Shown here: piece by piece, positions 53,906 through 63,181 of the stretch
How the letters are laid out: each line of letters opens with the position of its first letter
Position numbering within the stretch: the stretch's first letter is position 1
Assembly (NCBI RefSeq): GCF_000725125.1
Contig: NZ_JFCB01000001.1
Coordinates: 310,001 to 374,000 of the forward strand
Origin: Streptomyces toyocaensis
GTDB lineage: Bacteria; Actinomycetota; Actinomycetes; Streptomycetales; Streptomycetaceae
DNA: 64,000 nt
Reading direction: 5' to 3'
Program-made: the position numbers and the translations under genes
Notes under the pieces: generated by a model
Databases searched by the model: none
The model's input: the letters and a program-made list of their open reading frames with translations, nothing else
What the model was told of the DNA's origin: nothing

Positions 53906-56900
53906 ATGCCCCACGCGTTTCCCGCCGACCGGTCCACCCCGTCCGGCCGGCCGGTCGTCAGCCGCCGCCGTCTCCTGGAGTCCGGCGCCGCCGTGCTCGG
54001 TGCCCTCGCCGTGCCGGCGCCCCCCGCGGCCGTGCACACGGCCGGCCGGCGAGCGGCGGCCGGCACACCCCCGGAGTGGAACGACGTCGGTGTCTTCCGG
54101 CTCGGCACCCAGCCGCCGCACACCACGCTCACGCCGTACGCGGACGTGGAACAGGCCCTCGCCGGCGACCGCACCCGCACGCCCTACCGGAAGAGTCTCG
54201 ACGGGGCCTGGAAGTTCGCCTACGCCGACCGTCCCGACGACCGGGACCCCGACTTCCACCGCACCGACGTGGACGACACCGACTGGGAGACGATCCCGGT
54301 GCCGTCCGTGTGGCAACTGCACGGCCACGACTTCCCCGTCTACCTGAACATCACCTACCCGTACTGGGGCCCCAACGGCCGGGGCGAGGACCCCCGGCCG
54401 CCCGCCGCCCCGACCCGTTACAACCCGGTCGGCCAGTACCGGCGCACCTTCACCGTGCCGCGCGACTGGCGGGGCCGCCGCACCTTCCTGCACTTCGAGG
54501 GCGTCAAGTCCGCGCACTACGTGTGGATCAACGGCGTCCTGGCCGGCTACGACGAGGACTCCTACACGCCCTCCGAGTACGACATCACCGACCACCTGAG
54601 GCCCGGCACCAACCAGATCGCCGTGGAGGTGTACCGCTACTCCGACGGGGACTGGCTGGAGGACCAGGACATGATCCGGCTGAGCGGCATCTTCCGCCCG
54701 GTCCACCTGTACTCCACCCCGCCCGTGCGTCTGCGCGACTTCAAGCTGGACACCCCGCTGAACGACACGTACACGGCCGCCGAGCTGGCCGTCACGGCGA
54801 GCGTACGGGCGTACGGTGACCGGGCGGCCGGCCGGTACACCGTCGAGACGCAGCTGTACGACGCGCGCGGCCACGCCGTCTGGTCCCGCCCGCTGGAGCA
54901 GACCGCCGACCTCGGAACGGCCGGCACCGGCGAGGACGTCACCGTACGGGCATCCAGGACGGTGACCGGGCCCCGGCTGTGGTCGGCCGAGCAGCCGGAC
55001 CTCTACACGGCCGTCCTCCGGCTCCGCGACCCGGCGGGGATGGTGGTCGAGACCCTGTCCCACCGTGTCGGGTTCCGCGAGTTCGCGATCAGGGACGGGC
55101 TGATGCGCATCAACGGCGAGCCCGTCTCCTTCCGCGGCACCAACCGCCACGAGATGCACCCGGCCCGCGGCACCGCCCTCACCCGCGAGGACCTCGTCGA
55201 GGACATCACGCTCGTCAAGCGGATGAACATGAACTCCGTCCGCACCTCGCACTACCCCGACAACCCGCTGTGGTACGAACTCGCCGACGAGTACGGCCTG
55301 TACCTCGTCGACGAGACCAACGTCGAGACCCACGGCATCCGTGCGGAGTACCCGGGCGACCACCCCGAGTGGACCGCGGCCTGCGTCGCCAGGGCCCAGA
55401 ACATGGTCCACCGCGACAAGAACCACCCCTCGGTGGTCATCTGGTCGCTCGGCAACGAATCCGGCGGCGGATCCACCTTCACCGCCATGCACGACTGGAT
55501 CCGCTCCTACGACCCCACCCGCGTCATCCAGTACGAGGGCGACGACCGGCCCGGCGTCAGCGACATCCGCTCGGAGATGTACGAGAGCCCGTCACGGATC
55601 GAGCAGCGCGCCCGGGACACCGCCGACACCCGGCCGTACGTCCTGATCGAGTACTCCCACGCGATGGGCAACTCGTGCGGCAACTTCAGGAAGTACTGGG
55701 ACGTCATCCGCCGCCACGACGTCCTCCAGGGCGGCTGGATCTGGGACTTCGCCGACCAGTCCCTGCACACACCGGTCCCCGCCCGCACCCTGCTCACCGA
55801 GTCGGGACCGGCCGGCCTGCGCGGCGAGATCCTGGCCACCCGCGGCCGGCTCGACCGCGACAAGGGCCTGTCCGGCATCACGGTCTTCGAACGCGACGAC
55901 AGCCTCGACCTCACCGGCTCGCTGACCCTGGAGGCGTGGATCACCCCGGACGTGCTGGGGTACCACCAGCCGATCGTCGCCAAGGGCGACACCCAGTACG
56001 CGCTGAAGCAGACCGACCGGCGGCTGGAGTTCCTCATCCACTCCGCGGGCCGGTGGAGCGCCGTGGACTGGGCGCTGCCGGACGACTGGACCGGCCGCGA
56101 GCACCACGTCGCGGGCGTCTTCGACGCCGACGCCGGCACGCTGACCCTGTACGCCGACGGGGCGGTCAGGGCCACCCGTGCCACCGACCGGCGGCCCGGC
56201 AGCACCACCGCGCCGCTCGCGCTCGCCTCCGACGCCGACAACCAGACCCGGGAGTTCAGCGGCACCATCCGCCGCGCCCGGGTCTACGCCCGGGCCCTGT
56301 CTGCCGCCGAACTGGCCTCCGACGGCCGGGGCCCCGGCGACGACGGCGTGCGGTTCTGGTTCGACGCGGCCACCGTCCGGGCGGCGGAGGAACGTCCCCG
56401 GCAGACGTCGTTCCTCGCGTACGGCGGCGACTGGGGCGACAACCCCAACGACGGCGCCTTCGTCGCGGACGGCATCCTCACCGCCGACCGCGGGCACACC
56501 GGAAAGGCCGTCGAGGTCAAGCGCGTCCACCAGGCGATCGGGGTCGCCCGCACCCCCGGCGGCGGCCCCGGTGCCGTCACCCTCACCAACGAGTACCTGT
56601 TCACCGGCCTGCGCGAGTTCGACGGCAGGTGGGAACTCGTCGCGGACGGCGAGGTCCTGCGGCGCGGACGGCTGACCCGGGCCCAGCTGGACATGCCGCC
56701 GCGGTCCGCCAAGGACATCGGCCTGCCCGTACGTCTGCCCGAGGACCCGGCGCCGGGGACCGAGTACTTCCTCCAGCTCTCCTTCACCACCAGGCGGTCC
56801 ACGAAGTGGGCGGAGGCCGGCTTCGAGGTGGCCCGGGAGCAGCTCGCCCTGGACGCCGCGGTCCCGGCCGTCACCCCCGTGCCCCTGGCGCGCGTCCCGG

Positions 56901-57814
56901 CCCTGCGGCACGAGGACCGGGAGGAGGAGATCCACGTCACCGGCGCGGGCTTCTCGGTCACCGTCGACAGGAGCAGCGGCATCCTCACCTCCTACGAGGC
57001 GGAGGGCACCCGCCTGATCACGTCGGGGCCGGTGCCCAACTTCTGGCGGGCACCCACCGACAACGACAAGGGCAATGGCCAGCACGTCCGCAACCAGACC
57101 TGGCGCGACGTGGGCGCCCGCCGGAAGGTCACGGACGTCACCGTGCGGACGCTCGGCGACCGGGCCGTCGAGATCGAGGTCCGCGGCACGCTGCCCACCA
57201 CGGTCGAGTCGGCGTTCACCACCAGGTACACGGTCTTCGGCAACGGCGAGATCAGGGTGGACAACACCCTCCGCCCGGGTGCCGCGGACCTGCCGTACAT
57301 TCCCGAGGTCGGCACCCTGCTGTTCCTGCCGCGCCGCCTCGACCGTCTGCACTACTACGGCCGCGGCCCCGAGGAGAACCACTGGGACCGCAACACCGGC
57401 ACCGACGTGGGCCGCTACGTCTCGACCGTAGCCGGCCAGTGGACGCCGTACATCCGCCCGCAGGAGAACGGCAACAAGACCGACGTCCGCTGGGCGGCCC
57501 TGACCGACGGCGAGGGGCGCGGTCTGCTCGTGTCGGGCGAGCCCCTGCTGGAGATCAACGCCTCGCACTTCACCCCGGAGGACCTGTCGTCCGGGGTCCG
57601 GCACGACTACCAGCTGACCCCGCGGGACGCCGTCGTGCTGCGGGTCAACCACCGGCAGATGGGCGTGGGCGGCGACAACAGCTGGGGCGCGCACACCCAC
57701 GACGAGTTCAAGCTCTTCGCCGACCGCGCCTACGCGTACACCTACCGGCTGCGCCCGCTGGCCGACGTGAGGGAGGCGACGGCGGCGTCACGCCGGCCGA
57801 CGGCGACCGAGTAG
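53906..57814 (+). CDS. Tat-exported GH2 beta-galactosidase with inserted LamG-type domain
   Basis: This 1302-residue LacZ-type glycoside hydrolase has a twin-arginine signal (VSRRRLLESGAAVLGALAVPAPPAAV, about 18-43). The GH2 sugar-binding, Ig-like and TIM-barrel domains follow; the acid/base Glu518 is in LGNESGGGS and the nucleophile Glu582 in LIEYSHAMGNS. After the barrel signature WDFADQSLH there is an extra jelly-roll domain of about 170 residues (about 660-825: LTLEAWITPDVLGYHQPIVAKG, HHVAGVFDADAGTLTLYADG). The family sequence resumes at FLAYGGDWGDNPNDGAFV. The C-terminal small-chain domain is complete (GRGPEENHWDR, HNRQMGVGGDNSWG-like). Ordinary LacZ has about 1025 residues. GAGGAAGG supports the ATG at 53906. 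Confidence 0.92.
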   Translation: MPHAFPADRSTPSGRPVVSRRRLLESGAAVLGALAVPAPPAAVHTAGRRAAAGTPPEWNDVGVFRLGTQPPHTTLTPYADVEQALAGDRTRTPYRKSLDGAWKFAYADRPDDRDPDFHRTDVDDTDWETIPVPSVWQLHGHDFPVYLNITYPYWGPNGRGEDPRPPAAPTRYNPVGQYRRTFTVPRDWRGRRTFLHFEGVKSAHYVWINGVLAGYDEDSYTPSEYDITDHLRPGTNQIAVEVYRYSDGDWLEDQDMIRLSGIFRPVHLYSTPPVRLRDFKLDTPLNDTYTAAELAVTASVRAYGDRAAGRYTVETQLYDARGHAVWSRPLEQTADLGTAGTGEDVTVRASRTVTGPRLWSAEQPDLYTAVLRLRDPAGMVVETLSHRVGFREFAIRDGLMRINGEPVSFRGTNRHEMHPARGTALTREDLVEDITLVKRMNMNSVRTSHYPDNPLWYELADEYGLYLVDETNVETHGIRAEYPGDHPEWTAACVARAQNMVHRDKNHPSVVIWSLGNESGGGSTFTAMHDWIRSYDPTRVIQYEGDDRPGVSDIRSEMYESPSRIEQRARDTADTRPYVLIEYSHAMGNSCGNFRKYWDVIRRHDVLQGGWIWDFADQSLHTPVPARTLLTESGPAGLRGEILATRGRLDRDKGLSGITVFERDDSLDLTGSLTLEAWITPDVLGYHQPIVAKGDTQYALKQTDRRLEFLIHSAGRWSAVDWALPDDWTGREHHVAGVFDADAGTLTLYADGAVRATRATDRRPGSTTAPLALASDADNQTREFSGTIRRARVYARALSAAELASDGRGPGDDGVRFWFDAATVRAAEERPRQTSFLAYGGDWGDNPNDGAFVADGILTADRGHTGKAVEVKRVHQAIGVARTPGGGPGAVTLTNEYLFTGLREFDGRWELVADGEVLRRGRLTRAQLDMPPRSAKDIGLPVRLPEDPAPGTEYFLQLSFTTRRSTKWAEAGFEVAREQLALDAAVPAVTPVPLARVPALRHEDREEEIHVTGAGFSVTVDRSSGILTSYEAEGTRLITSGPVPNFWRAPTDNDKGNGQHVRNQTWRDVGARRKVTDVTVRTLGDRAVEIEVRGTLPTTVESAFTTRYTVFGNGEIRVDNTLRPGAADLPYIPEVGTLLFLPRRLDRLHYYGRGPEENHWDRNTGTDVGRYVSTVAGQWTPYIRPQENGNKTDVRWAALTDGEGRGLLVSGEPLLEINASHFTPEDLSSGVRHDYQLTPRDAVVLRVNHRQMGVGGDNSWGAHTHDEFKLFADRAYAYTYRLRPLADVREATAASRRPTATE

Positions 57815-57827
57815 GGGGGCACACCCG

Positions 57828-57854
57828 TGGGAGCCCGGGGTAACCGGGCTCCCA
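57828..57854 (+). terminator. Perfect hairpin between lacZ-like and DUF72 genes
   Basis: GGGAGCCCGG at 57829-57838 and CCGGGCTCCC at 57844-57853 form a perfect 10-bp stem with a 5-base loop; T57828 and A57854 extend it. It starts 14 bases after the beta-galactosidase stop, so it can terminate that transcript. Its 3' arm runs into the ATG of the next gene, so it could also hide that start codon. Confidence 0.75.
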
Positions 57855-58729
57855 TGGGTGAGATTCTCGTCGGGGCCTGTTCGTGGACGGACCGTCAACT
57901 CGTGTCGAGCGGGTGGTACCCGCGCGGCCGGCGGGACGCGGAGGGCCGGCTGCGGCACTACGCCTCCAGGCTGCCCGTCGTCGAAGTGGACTCCGGCTAC
58001 TACGCGTTGCCCAGCCGCCGCAACAGCGAGCTGTGGGTGGAGCGTACGCCGGACGGATTCCGTTTCGACGTCAAGGCGTTCTCGCTGCTGACCGGTCACC
58101 CCACACGCCCGCAGGCGCTGCCCGCCGATCTGCGGACCAGGGCGCCGTCCGGGCCGCGCGCCCCGGTGAGCGGCGCGCTGCTCGACGCGGTGTGGGCCAG
58201 GTTCGCGGAGGCGGTGGAGCCGCTGCGCGCGACCGGGCGGCTGGGGGCCGTGCTGTTCCAGTTCCCGCCCTGGTTCGCGCCCGGAGCTCCGGCGGAACGC
58301 GTGCTGGAGGACTGCGCGGAGCGCACGGCGGGCTGGCCGCTCGCCGTCGAGTTCCGCCACCCGGGGTGGTGGGAGGCCGGACGGGCCGAGGAAACCCGCG
58401 CGTTGCTGTCCGGGCTGGGTGCGACGGCCGTCGGCGTGGACATGGCCCAGGGGCTCGGCGGCTCGATGCCGCCCGTCGCGCCCGTCAGCCGCCCCGCCCT
58501 GGCCGTCGTCCGCTTCCACGGCCGCAGCAGGGCCTGGGGGAGGGGCAGCAAGGAGGACCGCTTCCGCCACGACTACGACGTGGCCGAACTCGCCTCCTGG
58601 GTGCCCCGGTTGCGCCGCGCGGCACGGCAGACCGACGAGCTGCACGTCCTGTTCAACAACTGCTGCGCGGACGCCGCCGTGCGCGCAGCCGAGACCATGC
58701 GGAGCCTGCTCACCCGGCCGTGTCGCTGA
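57854..58729 (+). CDS. DUF72 family protein
   Basis: This 291-residue protein has the TIM-barrel DUF72 pattern: EILVGACSWTDRQLVSSGWYP, VVEVDSGYYALPSRRNSELWVERTPDGFRFDVKAFSLLTGHP, LGAVLFQFPPWF, LAVEFRHPGWW and the end VLFNNCCADAAVRAAE. The biochemical role of the family is unknown, though it resembles sugar-isomerase barrels and has been linked to nucleic-acid metabolism. ATG at 57854 gives the family start MGEILVGACSW; a GTG at 57827 would place the start inside the hairpin's first arm and add nine unrelated residues. No ribosome site is free, so it may be leaderless or read-through coupled. Confidence 0.88.
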   Translation: MGEILVGACSWTDRQLVSSGWYPRGRRDAEGRLRHYASRLPVVEVDSGYYALPSRRNSELWVERTPDGFRFDVKAFSLLTGHPTRPQALPADLRTRAPSGPRAPVSGALLDAVWARFAEAVEPLRATGRLGAVLFQFPPWFAPGAPAERVLEDCAERTAGWPLAVEFRHPGWWEAGRAEETRALLSGLGATAVGVDMAQGLGGSMPPVAPVSRPALAVVRFHGRSRAWGRGSKEDRFRHDYDVAELASWVPRLRRAARQTDELHVLFNNCCADAAVRAAETMRSLLTRPCR

Positions 58730-58862
58730 TCCCCGGCCGCAGACGCTCCCCGTGGTGGACGGCCTGGTCGAGCAGCCCGGCGATCCGCGGAGCCGCAGGA
58801 CAGCTGACGTCGTTGTCGGATTTTCGCCAGACCGGCGCGCATCCGTACCCGATGCTTGAGAC

Positions 58863-60344
58863 ATGCAGAAGGGGATGCACACCGACACCGAGCGCTGCGT
58901 GCGCGCCGTGCGGTCGAAGGACGCGCGGTTCGACGGCTGGTTCTTCACCGCCGTCCTGACCACCGGCATCTACTGCCGGCCCAGCTGCCCCGTGGTCCCG
59001 CCCAGGCCCGAGAACATGGTCTTCCACCCCAGCGCGGCCGCCTGCCAGCAGGCCGGCTTCCGGGCGTGCAAACGCTGCCGTCCCGACACCAGCCCCGGCT
59101 TACCGGAGTGGAACCACCGGGCCGACCTCGTGGCCCGCGCCATGCGGCTGATCGCCGACGGCGTCGTGGACCGCGAGGGCGTCCCCGGACTGGCCGCCCG
59201 CCTCGGCTACAGCTCCCGGCAGGTCGAACGCCAGCTGCTGGCCGAGCTGGGCGCGGGCCCGCTCGCGCTCGCCCGTGCCCAGCGCGCCCAGACCGCGCGG
59301 CTGCTCGTCGAGACGACGGACCTGCCGATGGCCGAGATCGCCTTCGCGGCCGGTTTCTCCTCCGTCCGCACCTTCAACGAGACCGTGCGCGAGGTCTTCG
59401 CGCTCTGCCCGAGCGCCCTGCGCACCCGGGCGCCCAGGGACCCCTCCCGGGGCGCGCCCGGCGTGCTCGCCCTGCGCCTGCCGTTCCGCGCCCCGCTCAA
59501 CCCCGACAACCTCTTCGGCCACCTGGCGGCGACCGCCGTACCCGGCGTGGAGGAGTGGAGGGACGGCGCCTACCGGCGCACGCTGCGCTTGCCGTACGGG
59601 CACGGCATCGTGGCGCTCACCCCGCGTCCCGACCACATCGCCTGCCGCCTCACCCTGAGCGACCCCCGCGACCTCACCGTCGCCATCACCCGCTGCCGCC
59701 GCCTGCTGGACCTGGACGCCGATCCGGTCGCCGTCGACGACCAGCTGCGCACGGACCCGGTCCTCGCGCCCCTGGTCGACAAGGCGCCCGGCCGCCGGGT
59801 GCCGCGCACCGTCGACGAGGCGGAGTTCGCCGTGCGGGCCGTCCTCGGCCAGCAGGTCTCCACGGCCGCCGCCCGCACCCACGCCGCCCGCCTGGTCACC
59901 GCGCACGGCACACCGGTGGACGACCCCGAGGGCGGCCTCACCCACCTCTTCCCGACGCCCGGGGCCCTCGCCGCGGTCGACCCCGGGACCCTCGCCATGC
60001 CCCGCACCCGCCGCGCCACCTTCACCACCCTGGTCCGCCGGCTGGCCGACGGAGGCCTCCACCTGGGTGCCGACAGCGACTGGCCCGGAACCCGGGCCGA
60101 GCTTCTCGCCCTCCCGGGCTTCGGCCCCTGGACGGTGGACGTCATCGCCATGCGGGCCCTGGGCGACCCGGACGCCTTCCTCCCCACCGACCTCGGCATC
60201 CGCCGAGCCGCCCGGGAACTGGGCCTGCCGTCCACCCCGGCCGCCCTCACCGCGCGCGCTGCGGCCTGGCGGCCATGGCGGGCGTACGCGGTGCAGTACC
60301 TCTGGGCGACGGACGACCACCCGATCAACTTCCTGCCGGTCTGA
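58863..60344 (+). CDS. Ada-AlkA fusion: alkylation-response regulator and DNA glycosylase
   Basis: This 493-residue fusion starts with the Ada Zn/methyl-acceptor domain (about 10-85: DARFDGWFFTAVLTTGIYCRPSCP and FRACKRCRPD, four cysteines), continues with an AraC-type helix-turn-helix (about 95-190: LAARLGYSSRQVERQL and MAEIAFAAGFSSVRTFNE) and ends with an AlkA-type 3-methyladenine glycosylase (about 200-493: AVLGQQVSTAAART, LPGFGPWTVDVIAMRALGDPDAF with the catalytic aspartate). It senses methyl phosphotriesters and removes alkylated bases. ATG at 58863 may be leaderless; ATG at 58875 follows GAAGGGG directly and is less likely. The ogt gene follows after 22 bases. Confidence 0.94.
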   Translation: MQKGMHTDTERCVRAVRSKDARFDGWFFTAVLTTGIYCRPSCPVVPPRPENMVFHPSAAACQQAGFRACKRCRPDTSPGLPEWNHRADLVARAMRLIADGVVDREGVPGLAARLGYSSRQVERQLLAELGAGPLALARAQRAQTARLLVETTDLPMAEIAFAAGFSSVRTFNETVREVFALCPSALRTRAPRDPSRGAPGVLALRLPFRAPLNPDNLFGHLAATAVPGVEEWRDGAYRRTLRLPYGHGIVALTPRPDHIACRLTLSDPRDLTVAITRCRRLLDLDADPVAVDDQLRTDPVLAPLVDKAPGRRVPRTVDEAEFAVRAVLGQQVSTAAARTHAARLVTAHGTPVDDPEGGLTHLFPTPGALAAVDPGTLAMPRTRRATFTTLVRRLADGGLHLGADSDWPGTRAELLALPGFGPWTVDVIAMRALGDPDAFLPTDLGIRRAARELGLPSTPAALTARAAAWRPWRAYAVQYLWATDDHPINFLPV

Positions 60345-60366
60345 AGCAGCCAAGGACGCACAGCCG

Positions 60367-60960
60367 ATGAAACAGCACACCGTGATCGACAGCCCCTACG
60401 GGCCGCTGACGCTCGTCGCCGACGACGGCGTCCTGTGCGGCCTCTACATGACCGACCAGCGCCACCGCCCGCCGGAGGAGACCTTCGGCGCCCCCGACGA
60501 CGCCCCCTTCGCCGGGACGGAGGAGCAGCTGGCGGCCTACTTCGCGGGCGAGCTGAAGGAGTTCACCCTCGAACTGCGCCTGCACGGGACCCCGTTCCAG
60601 CGGCGGGTCTGGGAGCAGCTGACGCGCATCCCCTACGGCGAGACCCGCACCTACGGACAACTCGCCGACCTCCTCGGCAACCCCAAGGCGTCCCGCGCGG
60701 TCGGTCTCGCGAACGGCCGCAACCCGGTCGGCATCATCGTGCCCTGCCACCGGGTCATCGGCGCGAGCGGCGGCCTCACCGGCTACGGCGGGGGACTGGA
60801 CCGCAAACGGCGCCTGCTGGACTTCGAACGCGGGGAGCGAACCGGCGCCGTCGGCGCCGGTTCGGCCTCGACGAGCCCTCTGCCCGGGCTCACCGCCACA
60901 ACAGGCCCTTCCGCGCGGCTCAGGACAGGTGGGCGAACGAGCGCACCTGGGACGCGGTGA
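60367..60960 (+). CDS. ogt: O6-methylguanine-DNA methyltransferase
   Basis: This 197-residue suicide repair protein has the methyl-acceptor cysteine in IVPCHRVIG and the helix-turn-helix region RVWEQLTRIPYGETRTYGQLADLLGNPKASRAVGLAN. It moves O6-alkyl groups from guanine to itself. It is the second gene of the Ada-AlkA operon and should be induced with it. The family usually ends near LLDFERG (about residue 156); here a 40-residue Ser/Thr/Gly-rich tail follows and overlaps the end of the convergent LamG gene by 41 bases. The tail may result from loss of the ancestral stop. Confidence 0.93.
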   Translation: MKQHTVIDSPYGPLTLVADDGVLCGLYMTDQRHRPPEETFGAPDDAPFAGTEEQLAAYFAGELKEFTLELRLHGTPFQRRVWEQLTRIPYGETRTYGQLADLLGNPKASRAVGLANGRNPVGIIVPCHRVIGASGGLTGYGGGLDRKRRLLDFERGERTGAVGAGSASTSPLPGLTATTGPSARLRTGGRTSAPGTR

Positions 60961-63037
60961 GCGCGCCGCTGAAGACGCGGACGGTGTCCGCCCCGCCGTG
61001 GAAGTACTCGCCCCAGCCGCCGTCGGCGGTGTGGCCGCGGCCGATCTGCAGAGAGCCGGGGGCGTTCCAGGAGGCGTTGAACTCCGCGGTGGCCACGGCC
61101 TCACCCCCGACGTACAGGGTGATGCGGCCCTCGGAGTCGTCGTACACGACGACCACGTCGTCGGAGTAGGACCGGGGAGTGCCGGGGCCGGCGACAACGG
61201 TCCGCGCGGTGCCCGGTTCACTGCCGTGGGTGACGATCAGCTGCCACTCGGAGGCAGCCGGGTCGTAGCGGACTGCGAAGGCGTCGCTGTCGGCGCCCCC
61301 TTGGGACAGGAGGGTCATCGGCCGGTCGGGGGTGGTGTCGGCGAAACGGACCCGCAGGCCGACGCTGTAACTGTCGGCGGTGTCGACGACGGGGCCGCCG
61401 GTGGCGGCGTAGTCGTCCGTGCCGTCCAGGGCGAGGTGGTCGTTGCCGTCGAGAGCGGCGTCCGGGAATTCGACGCACTCGGGGTCCTCGAAGCAGGCGT
61501 CGTAGTCCGGGGTGTAGAAGCCGGCGCCGCCGTGCAGCGTGAGCGGCTTGTCGCCCTCCCGGTCGGGGATCACGCCGGCATCGGTCCGTTCGATGTCCCA
61601 GGCGGAGGCCAGTTCGGCGGGGCGGGCACCGAGCCTCTCGATCTCCTCACGGGGCACGACCCGGTCCCAGACGCGGACGTCGCCGAGGTCGCCCTGCCAA
61701 CGGGCACCTCCCTCGCCGCGGGCACGGCCGATCTGGAAGGCACCGGGGGCGCTCACCGGGGCGACGCCGGTCTTGGAGGCGACCTCCTTGCCGTTGACGT
61801 AGAGGCGCAGGGTGTCGTCCTCGCCGTCGTACAAGCCGGTCAGATGGGCCCACCCGCCTGCGGAGGCGCTGCCGCCGGTGAGGGTGGTGGAGCCGTAGCG
61901 AAAGGCCCAGGTGGCCGGCGAGCCCTCGGCCGGTCGCAGGCCGAGGGTGAAGGCGGAGGTGCCGTCGGCGGCGTCCTGGCTGGCCACCGTCATCGGAGTG
62001 CCGGTGGCGGCCGGGCGCACCCAGGCGGAGAGGGCGAAGGTCGTGGCGGTGTCCGTCGCGGGTGCGTCCGGGGTGAGGTAGCTGTTGCCCCGGCCGTCGA
62101 GGGTGACGGTGGAGGTGAGGTCGGTGCGGGAGGGAGCGGGGGAGCCGAAGACGACACCGTCCTCGGCGCGGGCCGCGGGGCCGGCGTCCGCGGCGGCGCT
62201 GCCGGCTCCGGCCGGGTCGGCGAGCGTCCAGTGGGCCACGGGGGCGCGCCCCTCGGCGACATGTATCCAGTGGGTCGTCCCGGAGCTGCGCCGCCCGGCC
62301 CGGTCGACGGCATAGACCTCGAGGTGGTGGGGCCCACTGCGTTCCGGCATCCAGCGGACGGTGACCGGCCCGCCCGGTTCTTCGGGCCGAACCCGCTCGT
62401 TGGCGGAGCCGAGGACCGAGTAGACGTACTCGACGACGTCCTCGGACGGGGAGTCGAACGTGAAGCTGCCGTAGACGCCGACGCCGTCGTGCCAGCCGCT
62501 GTCGTCCGGGTACTGTTCCGAGACGATCGTCGCCGGCTCCGGGCTGACCGTATCGATGACGAACCGGCAGGTGATGCCGGGGGAATCGTCGCTCCAGGGG
62601 GAGGTCGCACCCTCGGCGTCGACCGCCCGGACGTGCCAGGAGACGACGGTGTCGGCCGGGAGGTCGTCGGGGGTCCGCCACAGCTGGGTGATGGGGGAGT
62701 GCACCGTGCCGGAGGTGTGGGTGCGGCGCTGCTCGGTGCCGTCGGCGTCGGTCCACCAGGCCTCGAACTGGGCGCCGGCCCCGTTGGTTTCACCCTCCTG
62801 GTTGTCCTCCGTCGTGTCCTCGACGACTGCCCGGAGCTCGGGCGCGCGGGGGACGTGGACGGGCTCGTCGGAGCAGCCCTTGGTCGAGTCGACGGTGAGG
62901 GTGTCGACGCTCGGCTGAAGCGGGGGAAGGTTCTCCCCGGCCGCTGTGGCGATGCCCGGAGTGGCGGCGAGCAGCGCGGCTGCCAGTCCCGTGGCCGCGG
63001 CGGCGGTTCTGGCCCGTCGGCCGGAATGCGGGTTCAT
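60920..63037 (-). CDS. Secreted LamG-domain protein
   Basis: This 705-residue exported protein has a signal peptide (about 1-33, RRARTAAAATGLAAALLAATPGIATA), an N-terminal fibronectin/Ig-like region (about 40-270, with APELRAVVED, TVVSWHVRAVDAEG and HHLEVYAVDRAGRRSSGTTHWIHV) and two LamG-like jelly-rolls (about 285-470 and 490-705; ATTFALSAWVRPAATGTPMTVASQ, WAHLTGLYDGEDDTLRLYVNGK, YSVGLRVRFADTTPDRPMTLLSQGG). It probably binds carbohydrate or cell surface; no catalytic domain was seen. Similar proteins in streptomycetes are often large secreted modular proteins. ATG at 63037 follows AGGGGGG; the open frame before it lacks a signal peptide. Confidence 0.87.
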   Translation of the reverse strand: MNPHSGRRARTAAAATGLAAALLAATPGIATAAGENLPPLQPSVDTLTVDSTKGCSDEPVHVPRAPELRAVVEDTTEDNQEGETNGAGAQFEAWWTDADGTEQRRTHTSGTVHSPITQLWRTPDDLPADTVVSWHVRAVDAEGATSPWSDDSPGITCRFVIDTVSPEPATIVSEQYPDDSGWHDGVGVYGSFTFDSPSEDVVEYVYSVLGSANERVRPEEPGGPVTVRWMPERSGPHHLEVYAVDRAGRRSSGTTHWIHVAEGRAPVAHWTLADPAGAGSAAADAGPAARAEDGVVFGSPAPSRTDLTSTVTLDGRGNSYLTPDAPATDTATTFALSAWVRPAATGTPMTVASQDAADGTSAFTLGLRPAEGSPATWAFRYGSTTLTGGSASAGGWAHLTGLYDGEDDTLRLYVNGKEVASKTGVAPVSAPGAFQIGRARGEGGARWQGDLGDVRVWDRVVPREEIERLGARPAELASAWDIERTDAGVIPDREGDKPLTLHGGAGFYTPDYDACFEDPECVEFPDAALDGNDHLALDGTDDYAATGGPVVDTADSYSVGLRVRFADTTPDRPMTLLSQGGADSDAFAVRYDPAASEWQLIVTHGSEPGTARTVVAGPGTPRSYSDDVVVVYDDSEGRITLYVGGEAVATAEFNASWNAPGSLQIGRGHTADGGWGEYFHGGADTVRVFSGALTASQVRSFAHLS

Positions 63038-63181
63038 GCGGTGGGGTCCCCCCTGTGGTGTTGTCCGGTCCTGCGCGGGACGTTTCGCCGCCCTCGTTTC
63101 GCGCAGGGACCGCCCGGAGAGCCCCATGGCTGTCATGCTCACCGTCGGTCCGCACGACTATAGAGCGATCTTCGAACGTGT

